43,266 nucleotides of DNA, taken from Fidelibacterota bacterium (GTDB lineage Bacteria > Fidelibacterota > UBA8477 > JABMPR01). Where the stretch lies: assembly GCA_021736185.1 (NCBI GenBank), contig JAIPGJ010000009.1, forward strand, positions 1 through 43,266. Direction: 5' to 3'. Positions 1-8,051 of this stretch are shown here, in pieces. Every line of letters starts with the position of its first letter. Positions within the stretch are counted from its first letter, which is position 1. The position numbers and the translations under genes were made by a program. The notes under the pieces were generated by a model. That model saw only the letters and a program-made list of their open reading frames with translations, searched no databases and had not been told where the DNA came from.

Positions 1-313
1 GATGAACCGTCATGGGAAATGCTAACCCTGGTGGGCGGGGTGTGTTCCCCGCAGACGCGGGGTTGAACCGAGAAACAGCATTTTCTGAAACGATGTGATT
101 CGTGTTCCCCGCAGACCCGGGTGTGAACCGTTAAGTCTCTGGTTATTAATAAGGGAGGTATGGTGTTCCCCGCAGACGCGGGGATGAACCGACCATTGAT
201 CAGGAGCGATTATTCTACCTACAGTGTTCCCCGCAGACGCGGGGATGAACCGCCATTGGTTATCGTGTTCCTGCGAACTGCGATGTGTTCCCCGCAGATG
301 CGGGGATGAACTG
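1..313 (+). CRISPR. Trailer end of a type I-E-like CRISPR array: partial repeat (1-9) plus five 29-bp repeats at 42-70, 102-130, 163-191, 224-252, 285-313
   Basis: Repeat GTGTTCCCCGCAGACGCGGGGATGAACCG at 60-61 bp periodicity with unique 31-32 nt spacers. The last repeat is degenerate (GATG, GAACTG), marking the leader-distal end. Repeat matches the well-known I-E repeat form. Confidence 0.97.
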
Positions 314-404
314 CCCTTGGAGCCAGAAAACGTTTTGGCGGAATGAAATTCAACATGGCATATTGGGTAGACTTGCTGACTATTGGAAAGTCCGATTTAC
401 GTAG

Positions 405-659
405 AAGGAACTCTCGCTCACCAAAACATTATCCTCCTTCACTAAGCTCGTAATTGATTTGGATCCCGAATCTAAACGAATGCTATTCCATCTTTTCGTT
501 TATGGGATTCAAGTCAAAATGGCTGCTGGGAAAGATGAAGAATCTTCAGTTGTAATTGACCTATATGCAGAACCCCCATCAAAAATTCATCGAATCATTA
601 ATGAGGGTTCTCATGTTTACAATCTAATGCTCCGGAGGAGGGATTTGGCTGCGACCTAG
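405..659 (+). pseudogene. Orphan ORF or gene remnant of unknown function downstream of the CRISPR array
   Basis: Open frame KELSLTKTLSSFTKLVIDLDPESKRMLFHLFVYGIQVKMAAGKDEESSVVIDLYAEPP... No good ATG/RBS; the 3' end runs into a tRNA-tail copy. Confidence 0.3.
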
Positions 660-750
660 CGGTCTCGCCTTCCTACAGGGCTTGCCGCTGGCAACCCCTT
701 CCGGATGAACCCTCGGCTTCGCCAGGGTATTAAAACCCACACCTCAGCAA

Positions 751-795
751 AAAGAAAAAAAGGGTGCCCTTTTGGGGGGCAGCCTTTTTTTCTTT
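751..795 (-). terminator. Intrinsic terminator downstream of tRNA-Asn
   Basis: 18-bp stem with one mismatch: AAAGAAAAAAAGGGTGCC (751-768) / GGCAGCCTTTTTTTCTTT (778-795), with a T-tract on the minus strand. Confidence 0.8.
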
Positions 796-797
796 TG

Positions 798-869
798 CTC
801 CGGAGGAGGGATTTGAACCCCCAACCTAGTGATTAACAGTCACCCGCTCTGCCGTTGAGCTACTCCGGA
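798..869 (-). tRNA. tRNA-Asn (anticodon GTT)
   Basis: Reverse complement TCCGGAGTAGCTCAACGGCAGAGCGGGTGACTGTTAATCACTAGGTTGGGGGTTCAAATCCCTCCTCCGGAG. 7-bp acceptor stem, TGTTAAT anticodon loop, GGTTCAAATCC T-arm. Confidence 0.95.
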
Positions 870-1030
870 ATTGTCATTTTTCAATCCGATTCTACCAGGG
901 AATAGTAAATCTAAATAATTTTCTATCTTACTGGCCTGCCGCGATGAAGCTTTGTAAAGCGTAGTCGGGCTACTCCGGATGGTCTAAAAAGCTCGCGAAG
1001 ATAATCTACGCCCTATAGGCTGTCAACCGC

Positions 1031-1537
1031 TTAAATTTTGATTTTTTCAAAATGTGGTTTTAAGACGTCATAGGACTCTTTTAAGCCCTGTACCAAAACC
1101 TTGGCATGACCGGTGACCGGCATAAAATTAGTATCCCCTGACCATCTCGGTACAATGTGAAAATGAATGTGCTCGGCAATCCCCGCTCCGGCAATCGTGC
1201 CCTCGTTGACACCCAGATTAAATCCTTCAGCCCGGAACTCACGACGCAGGATTTTAAAGCACTCCTGGCTGAGCTGCATAATCTCAGTCAAGGTCTCAAT
1301 GGGCAAATTCTCCATTTCATGATTATGCTCGTAAGGAGCAATCATCAAATGCCCATTGTTGTAAGGGTAAAGATTCATCAGAACACAACAGGTTTTACCT
1401 CGATATAAGAGCAGATTATCGCGATCCATGTCTGATGCTGGTTTGTCGCAAAAAATACACCCCTCCTGCTTGATGGAGCGAATATACTCCATACGCCAGG
1501 GTGCCCACATTTTTGGTATATTTTCAGAATCAGACAT
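1031..1537 (-). CDS. HIT family hydrolase (Ap4A hydrolase/phosphorylase-like)
   Basis: HIHFHIVPR histidine triad; N-terminal CIFC zinc-type motif; 168 aa. Confidence 0.92.
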   Translation of the reverse strand: MSDSENIPKMWAPWRMEYIRSIKQEGCIFCDKPASDMDRDNLLLYRGKTCCVLMNLYPYNNGHLMIAPYEHNHEMENLPIETLTEIMQLSQECFKILRREFRAEGFNLGVNEGTIAGAGIAEHIHFHIVPRWSGDTNFMPVTGHAKVLVQGLKESYDVLKPHFEKIKI

Positions 1538-1608
1538 TTTTTATTGTTAGGTGTTAGAAGTTAGGGGCATTTTTTCCGCCTAACTCCTAACACCAAACTT
1601 CTAACTCT

Positions 1609-3678
1609 CTATTCCTCTTCTTTCGCAGCCTCCAGGGCAGCGATCAACTTGGTCTCTTCTTCCTTGGGCAGCTCATCATAATGAGAAAATTTCTGCTTAT
1701 GTGAAGCCTTACCCTGGGTCAGAGAACGCAGAGTTGAAGCATATTTGAATAAATTTGCCTGGGGAATTTTTGCTTTCAGCACCTGGTAATGGCCATCAGC
1801 ATCCATTCCAAGAATCCGGCCACGCTTGGCAGTCAAATCACCCATCACATCACCCATGAATTCTTCCGGGACTCGTACTTCAACATCGAAGATGGGTTCC
1901 AGGAGACAAGGTTTGGCTTGCTTACAGGCATCACGGAAGGCTCCCTTACCGGCGATCTGGAAGGCGATATCCTTGGAATCTACTGGATGCATTTTACCAT
2001 CGTAAAAAGTGGCCTTGACATCAACAATAGGAAACCCAGCGATGAAGCCCTCGACTGAAGCAGCCTGAATTCCCTTTTCAACGGATGGTACAAAAACGCG
2101 ATCCACATTTTGTCCAACCAGGGTCTCTTCAAAGACAATACCTCCACCACGCGGTAGTGGAGCAACCTTGAGCATCACTTCAGCGAATTGACCTGCACCA
2201 CCAGACTGTTTTTTATGACGATATCTGGCATCACCGGTTCCCTTAATGGTTTCACGGTAGGCAATTTTAGGTTCCACCAATTCAATCTGCACTTTGAAAC
2301 GTTCCTTAAGTTTGTTAAAGGCAACGTTGATCTGCAACTCACCCTGTCCAGAAAGGACGGTTTGATGCAGCTCAGAATCTACTTCATAAAGCAATGTAGG
2401 ATCTTCTTCGTGGAGCAGTGTGAGACCGGAACTGATTTTATCTTCTTCACCCTTAATCAGTGAAATCACAGCAAACTGAATATTGGGTCCCGGAAATTCG
2501 GTGGCTTTCAGTGTCACAGGATTTTTTGGATGAGAGAGCGTATCTCCTGTATGTGAGATTTTCAACTTCACCGTCGCACCAATATCTCCAGCATTAATCG
2601 AATGAACTTCATCTCTATCATGACCATTGATTGAATAAACATGCCCGAGACGTTCATTACCGCCCCTGACAGGATTGGCCATGTCCATCCCTGATGTGAT
2701 CTGCCCGGCATAGACACGGAAAAGACTGAGCTCACCCACATGAGCTTCACTCATGGTTTTAAAGATCAGGGCTGCCGTGTCTTTGGGATCATCAGCATGG
2801 AGTTCGGTACCATCTTCAGCGATGGCAGCAGGCATGTCTGCCGGTGAAGGAAAATATTTCTGAATAAGCTCCATCAAACGGGAAACCCCCACATTTGGTA
2901 TGGAAGCGGTACAGAATACGGGAAATATATGTTTATGAATGATGGCTTCACGTAAGCCCTGACGTAAATCATCTTCTGACAACTCGCCTTGATCAAAATA
3001 TTTTTCCATCAAATCTTCATCAGATTCGGCGACCTGTTCAACGAGTTCAGTATACATGGTTTCTACTTCGTCTGCCATGTCTGCAGGTAGATCTTCCATG
3101 GTGAATTTGCCGCTCGTATCATTGAAGACCAGGGTCTTCTTGCGAATGATATCAACAATTTTATTGAATCCGATACCCTGGTTAACGGGAAGTTGGAGTG
3201 CAGTGACATGGTTACCATAAGTATCTTTGATACGAGCAAAAGCTTTACGAAAATCAGAATGTTCTTTATCCAGTCCTGTGACCACAAAAGTACGGGGGAT
3301 GTGGTAATCATGACTATAATTCCACATGTTTTCAGTTCCCATTTCAGGACCGTGAGTCCCATCAACCACGATGAGACTGGTGTCGGCGACCCTAACTGCA
3401 CTCAAGGCGTCCCCGATAAAATCTGTAAATCCTGGTGTATCCAGTATGTTCAATTTTGTGTCTTGCCATTCAATGGCCATTAATGATGTACCCACTGAAC
3501 ACTGACGTTCGATCTCTTCCGGTCGATAGTCAGATTTTGTGTTTCCTTCTGCAATGGTCCCCATCCGTGTTGTCAGTCCAGCAGAATGCAGCATCGCTTC
3601 AGTCAAGGCAGTCTTCCCTGATGAAGCGTGGCCAACAATGGCAACGTTTCGGATATCCTTTGTCAAATAGTCTTTCAT
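1609..3678 (-). CDS. Elongation factor G-like GTPase (EF-G2/FusA2-type paralogue)
   Basis: GHASSGKT P-loop, DTPGFTDF switch II, EF-G domains II-V (YRHKKQSGGAGQFAEV), 689 aa. Confidence 0.92.
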   Translation of the reverse strand: MKDYLTKDIRNVAIVGHASSGKTALTEAMLHSAGLTTRMGTIAEGNTKSDYRPEEIERQCSVGTSLMAIEWQDTKLNILDTPGFTDFIGDALSAVRVADTSLIVVDGTHGPEMGTENMWNYSHDYHIPRTFVVTGLDKEHSDFRKAFARIKDTYGNHVTALQLPVNQGIGFNKIVDIIRKKTLVFNDTSGKFTMEDLPADMADEVETMYTELVEQVAESDEDLMEKYFDQGELSEDDLRQGLREAIIHKHIFPVFCTASIPNVGVSRLMELIQKYFPSPADMPAAIAEDGTELHADDPKDTAALIFKTMSEAHVGELSLFRVYAGQITSGMDMANPVRGGNERLGHVYSINGHDRDEVHSINAGDIGATVKLKISHTGDTLSHPKNPVTLKATEFPGPNIQFAVISLIKGEEDKISSGLTLLHEEDPTLLYEVDSELHQTVLSGQGELQINVAFNKLKERFKVQIELVEPKIAYRETIKGTGDARYRHKKQSGGAGQFAEVMLKVAPLPRGGGIVFEETLVGQNVDRVFVPSVEKGIQAASVEGFIAGFPIVDVKATFYDGKMHPVDSKDIAFQIAGKGAFRDACKQAKPCLLEPIFDVEVRVPEEFMGDVMGDLTAKRGRILGMDADGHYQVLKAKIPQANLFKYASTLRSLTQGKASHKQKFSHYDELPKEEETKLIAALEAAKEEE

Positions 3679-3721
3679 TGTGAACTCCTCAATAATGTTA
3701 AGCGTATATAATTGAATAATT

Positions 3722-3742
3722 CATACCATGAGACATGGCATG
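3722..3742. promoter_or_regulatory. Operator-like imperfect palindrome upstream of the EF-G-like gene
   Basis: CATACCATG AGA CATGGCATG: 9-bp arms, one mismatch, about 45-65 bp upstream of the ATG at 3678. Confidence 0.35.
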
Positions 3743-3919
3743 AAAACTGGTAATTTTTTGGTTCCAGAGAAGCATAAATATTATTATTTAGACTCAATCA
3801 ATGAGCCCCCAAAAATCTCTATAAATCGAGGATTCGCAAGACATTTTTTGGCTCTCAACATCGGCTCCCCCGATAGAAGTATTAAAAAGTGAGTTGACAA
3901 GGTCAGTGCTGATTTATCC

Positions 3920-5893
3920 TCATTCTCCCGCCATATTTTCAACCATTTCTGCCGGAATTCCAGAATAACGACCTACGATAAATGTCACATCATCTTCGAA
4001 AGAGGATTTACGGTTAAATTTTTCAATTTTTTCCAGCAACCTATTTGCAAGGACACTAACATGCTCATCCAGATGTGCCTGAACCGCGGCAATGAGACCA
4101 CTCTCATCCAGGATTTGACCTGCGCTCCCAACCGTTTCTGTCACCCCGTCCGTATATAGGAGGAATAGATCACCGTTTTGCAGCTTCACCTCTCCCATTT
4201 CATAGGTAAAATCAGGGTCAAAACCCAGGAGGGGACCGCCACTTTCCATGCGCTCTATACTCCCATCGTGGTGAAAGACCAGGGGTGCAGGATGGCCGGC
4301 ATTTACATAGTAGATAATACCCTTATCCACATCCATCTTGGAAAGGAAAAAGGTGATCTGTTCATCAAGCTCGGTTTCATTGGTTAAATATTTATTCAGA
4401 TTGGTCATGAGGGTTGCAATGGGGAAGCCCTTCTGGGTCTCATTCAGATAAGCTGCATAAAAATTGGACATGATCAGAGCACCAGAGATTCCTTTGCCCA
4501 CCACATCGCCAATCCCGATGTTAAAGACATCTTCAGTTTTACTTGAAATATCGTAGAAATCTCCACTAATCTGGCGACAGGGGATATATCTCAAATCAAA
4601 AGTAACCTCATCGTGTTCGGGGATTGAAGTAGGCAGCATAGACTTCTGTATATGCTCAGCCTTGGCCATATCTTCACTCAGTCCACTCTGCATATTAACA
4701 TGCCTGTCGATTTTGTAGCGCTCCATCAAAACTCCGGCCTGCATGGCAATGGTCTGGAGAAAATCCAGGTCATCTTCACTAAAGGCTCCCACACGATTGG
4801 ATTCCAGATTCATGGCACCATAAATATTGGATCCACCGGCGATGGGGACACACAACTCAGAGCGAGAGTCGGCTCTTCCTGGAAGATAGTCCTTCTCGCG
4901 TTGAACATCGGGAATGGAGATGGGTTTCTGGGTGGCAATGCAACGGCCCACAATACCCCGTCCTATTTTCAGTTTCAAGGGATTGAGTCTGCGAGTGTCA
5001 TATCCTCGCTGTAAAAATTTTTCAATGTTTATACCCTCGGTTGAGGCGAGGAAAACGCCGCACGCATCATAGGGAACAATGGTATTCACCTCATCCAGAA
5101 GCAGATTAAAAATTCGGGTTGTATTTCTGGTGGCGGCCATTTTGCTGGCAATCAGGGTCAGGGCTTCCTGTTTCCGGGCTTCCAACTGAATGCGGTGATA
5201 AAGTTTCCGTTTTTCCAGCAGGACCGCAATTTGGTCCACCACAAAATTATACAGAGTTCCAGACCGTCTAGCCTGCATATCCAGGGGCATTTTGTCCAGG
5301 AGAATGAATCCGGCTAATCGGTTATTGGCTTTCAGAGGGATAGCCCACTGGAAAAGTTTGAAACTCCGATAATCCATGGGAGGTACGTTTAGATGCTCTG
5401 TATTCAAATCATTGACACTGTATTTAACATTCAGCAGATGATGCTCGGTATCCATGAGTTTCTTGAGAATTTCATGCTCACTATTAAGAGTGATTCCATC
5501 CAGCAAAATGGGTTTTGGTGCAATGGAGGATTCAATTTTGAAAATGCCTTTACGGCGCACAAAAAGAGCCACAATATCTGACTCAAAGAGCTGCTTCATA
5601 CTGCGGGGAACCAGATCCAGCATCTCCCGATAAGTACTGACATTCTCAAGCTCATCCAGGAGATTCCTGAAGTTTTCATTCCGTTCGTAGTAGGAAGAGG
5701 CGATGAGACGCAGGACCAGCTTCCTGCCACGGGATCTCAGGGGACGGTACAGATTAATGATGATGGTGGCAAAGACCACATTGGCCAGAATGGGATGTTC
5801 ACCAAATCCCAAAAACTGATTGATCAGATATCCCAAAACCGAGATAATAATGATGAGCACCAGTGAAACCAGGAGCTCTTCGCGTCTAAGCAT
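3920..5893 (-). CDS. Membrane-anchored GAF-domain PP2C/SpoIIE (RsbU-like) serine phosphatase
   Basis: N-terminal TM segments, GAF-like regions, then PP2C core (SGDFYDISS, GIGDVVGKGISGALIMS, YYVNAGHPAP, LLYTDGVTE). Start chosen at MLRREELL, overlapping the upstream stop (ATGCTTAG); the ORF extends to 5932. Confidence 0.9.
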   Translation of the reverse strand: MLRREELLVSLVLIIIISVLGYLINQFLGFGEHPILANVVFATIIINLYRPLRSRGRKLVLRLIASSYYERNENFRNLLDELENVSTYREMLDLVPRSMKQLFESDIVALFVRRKGIFKIESSIAPKPILLDGITLNSEHEILKKLMDTEHHLLNVKYSVNDLNTEHLNVPPMDYRSFKLFQWAIPLKANNRLAGFILLDKMPLDMQARRSGTLYNFVVDQIAVLLEKRKLYHRIQLEARKQEALTLIASKMAATRNTTRIFNLLLDEVNTIVPYDACGVFLASTEGINIEKFLQRGYDTRRLNPLKLKIGRGIVGRCIATQKPISIPDVQREKDYLPGRADSRSELCVPIAGGSNIYGAMNLESNRVGAFSEDDLDFLQTIAMQAGVLMERYKIDRHVNMQSGLSEDMAKAEHIQKSMLPTSIPEHDEVTFDLRYIPCRQISGDFYDISSKTEDVFNIGIGDVVGKGISGALIMSNFYAAYLNETQKGFPIATLMTNLNKYLTNETELDEQITFFLSKMDVDKGIIYYVNAGHPAPLVFHHDGSIERMESGGPLLGFDPDFTYEMGEVKLQNGDLFLLYTDGVTETVGSAGQILDESGLIAAVQAHLDEHVSVLANRLLEKIEKFNRKSSFEDDVTFIVGRYSGIPAEMVENMAGE

Positions 5894-6176
5894 GCTGCTC
5901 GCCCTCATCAAATAAAATTTCCACACCACCACCCACTTCTTCGATCATGGATCGCAAGATAGGAAGTATACTCATTTGACTGAGATCTTCACTAGCAAAT
6001 ATTCGGGAAAATGCATAATTCTGGTGAGTGATGGGGATCAGCTTATTGATGATGATAACCTGCTCTGATTTAATCCGACAGGCATCACCCTTGAAATCAC
6101 CCTTTTCATAGCGAATGGTATAACCCAGTTTTTCGGCGAGAGCTTCAAATTCGTCTCTAATGCGTTCTGCCTTCAT
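5886..6176 (-). CDS. Small conserved-looking hypothetical protein (96 aa), coupled to the phosphatase
   Basis: Open frame abutting manC stop and overlapping phosphatase start by 8 nt on the same strand. Confidence 0.7.
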   Translation of the reverse strand: MKAERIRDEFEALAEKLGYTIRYEKGDFKGDACRIKSEQVIIINKLIPITHQNYAFSRIFASEDLSQMSILPILRSMIEEVGGGVEILFDEGEQHA

Positions 6177-7247
6177 TTACAGCAACGAGTCCCTTTTCTG
6201 TTTTTCAAAACTGTCTACGAGTTCTTTGACTCGTTCAGTCTGTCCCCGGGGGATAATGAGCAAAGCATCTTTGGTATCGATGACAACCAGGTCATCAATA
6301 CCGACCAGGGCAACGGTTTTACCATCAGCAAACACGAGATTGTTCTCGGAGTCTTGAAAAATCACTTCCCCCTTGGAGACATTCCTGTTGCTATCTTTTT
6401 CCCTCATTTCATGTACTGCATCCCAGGAGCCTACATCATTCCAGGAGAAATCGACTCTGACGACAAAGACATTCTGGGCTTTCTCCATAATTCCATAATC
6501 AATAGAGATGCTTCTCAGTGTGGCCCATTCTACAGTTAATACCGAATTCCAGACGGATTTACCAATGGCCCGCCTGATGTTGTCGAGGCTGTCCCAAATC
6601 TCGGGCAGGAACTCCTGAAAGCTTTGTATAATACTATCAACTCGCCAGACAAACATGCCGCTATTCCACAGGAAATCACCACTGTCCAGAAAGAGTTGTG
6701 CTGTTTTCACATCAGGCTTCTCAGCGAAGGCTTTTACTGCAAAGATGGGTTCAGCAGGATTTGTACGACTATGAAATTGAATATACCCATATCCAGTTGC
6801 TGGTCGGGTTGGCACAACCCCAAAAGTGACCAGACCCTTCATTTCATCGGCAATTTTGATCCCCTGCTGCATGTAATCAGCAAATGATTTCACATCTTTG
6901 ATATAGTGATCAGCGGGAAAGACACCCATGATGGCATCCGGATCTCGATGCTGGATAATGATGGCGGCCAAGCCAATGGCCGGCGCCGTATTTTTGCCTT
7001 CAGGTTCTATGAGAATATTGTCCTCTGGAAGTTCAGGGCATTCCAGACGAATGGCCTCCTCCTGGTCCGAGTTGGTGATAATGAGTATCTGACCAGGGTC
7101 CGTAATATTTTTGAGCCGATCAACGGTCATCCGCAACATGCTCTCATCTCCAGCGATGGGTAACAATTGCTTGGGCGTAACGCGACGGCTTTGGGGCCAG
7201 AATCGTTTACCAACGCCACCGGCCATAATGACTGCAAAAAAAGACAT
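6177..7247 (-). CDS. manC: Mannose-1-phosphate guanylyltransferase
   Basis: MAGGVGKRFWPQSRRVTPKQLL nucleotidyltransferase signature, FPADHYI, FAEKPD, SWNDVGSWDAV. Confidence 0.93.
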   Translation of the reverse strand: MSFFAVIMAGGVGKRFWPQSRRVTPKQLLPIAGDESMLRMTVDRLKNITDPGQILIITNSDQEEAIRLECPELPEDNILIEPEGKNTAPAIGLAAIIIQHRDPDAIMGVFPADHYIKDVKSFADYMQQGIKIADEMKGLVTFGVVPTRPATGYGYIQFHSRTNPAEPIFAVKAFAEKPDVKTAQLFLDSGDFLWNSGMFVWRVDSIIQSFQEFLPEIWDSLDNIRRAIGKSVWNSVLTVEWATLRSISIDYGIMEKAQNVFVVRVDFSWNDVGSWDAVHEMREKDSNRNVSKGEVIFQDSENNLVFADGKTVALVGIDDLVVIDTKDALLIIPRGQTERVKELVDSFEKQKRDSLL

Positions 7248-7262
7248 ATTTCCTCTTTTCTT

Positions 7263-8051
7263 CTAAATACGTTGAAGCTTGGATAGTAATAAGCGACCTG
7301 TGAAAACTAATTCCGCAGGTCCCTTTAACCAATACTGATTTCCACGATGATCCACTTCCAGTTCTCCCCCTGGAAAATAGAGACGCAGGGGCCAGGGCAA
7401 TTTCCACTTCTCATGTCCATATATCGCCGTAGCTGCTGCCCCGGTTCCGCAGGCCAGGGTTTCCATATTCACCCCTCGCTCCCAGGTTCTCACCTTGATG
7501 GCATCAGTTAATTTTTCCACAATATTAACATTGGTGCCCTGCGGGTGGGCCTCATGCTGATTCATCTTCCATCCCAATGGATCCAGATCTTCAGCGTCTG
7601 CATCCTGCACAGGGATGACCAGATGAGGGACTCCAGTATCAATAAAACCGCAGCCCGAACAGGGGATGTGCCAATCCAGGAGTCCACCTTTGACGATGAT
7701 TTCAACATCTATGGCATCACCTGCCATACGATAATGATGAATCCCATCATCAGCAGAAAAAGTACCCTGGGATTTTGCCTTGCCCTGGGAATGGGCAAAT
7801 TTCACCAGGCATCGCGCTCCATTGCCGCACATTTCACCCCGCGAACCATCTGCATTATAATAATTCATTCGAAAGTCTGCTGTTTCGTGGGACTGAAGCA
7901 GCATGACCCCATCGGCACCAATGCCAAACCGTCTGTCACAGAGTTCGATAATTTGCTGTGGAGTGAGGGTTAATTCTCCGTTCCAACTCTCGAAAATGAC
8001 AAAATCATTTCCGGCACCGACATATTTATAAAATGTCAGATCCTTATTCAT
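7263..8051 (-). CDS. dapF: Diaminopimelate epimerase
   Basis: GAGNDFVIF, NADGSRGEMCGNGARC, and ETLACGTGAAA (both catalytic Cys). Confidence 0.95.
   Translation of the reverse strand: MNKDLTFYKYVGAGNDFVIFESWNGELTLTPQQIIELCDRRFGIGADGVMLLQSHETADFRMNYYNADGSRGEMCGNGARCLVKFAHSQGKAKSQGTFSADDGIHHYRMAGDAIDVEIIVKGGLLDWHIPCSGCGFIDTGVPHLVIPVQDADAEDLDPLGWKMNQHEAHPQGTNVNIVEKLTDAIKVRTWERGVNMETLACGTGAAATAIYGHEKWKLPWPLRLYFPGGELEVDHRGNQYWLKGPAELVFTGRLLLSKLQRI

Noticed and set aside
1157-1408. ORFs antisense to the housekeeping genes (e.g. 1157-1408, 4652-5014, 7545-7973, 29181-29678)
   Set aside because: They are shadow ORFs of well-supported genes on the opposite strand, with no independent motifs.
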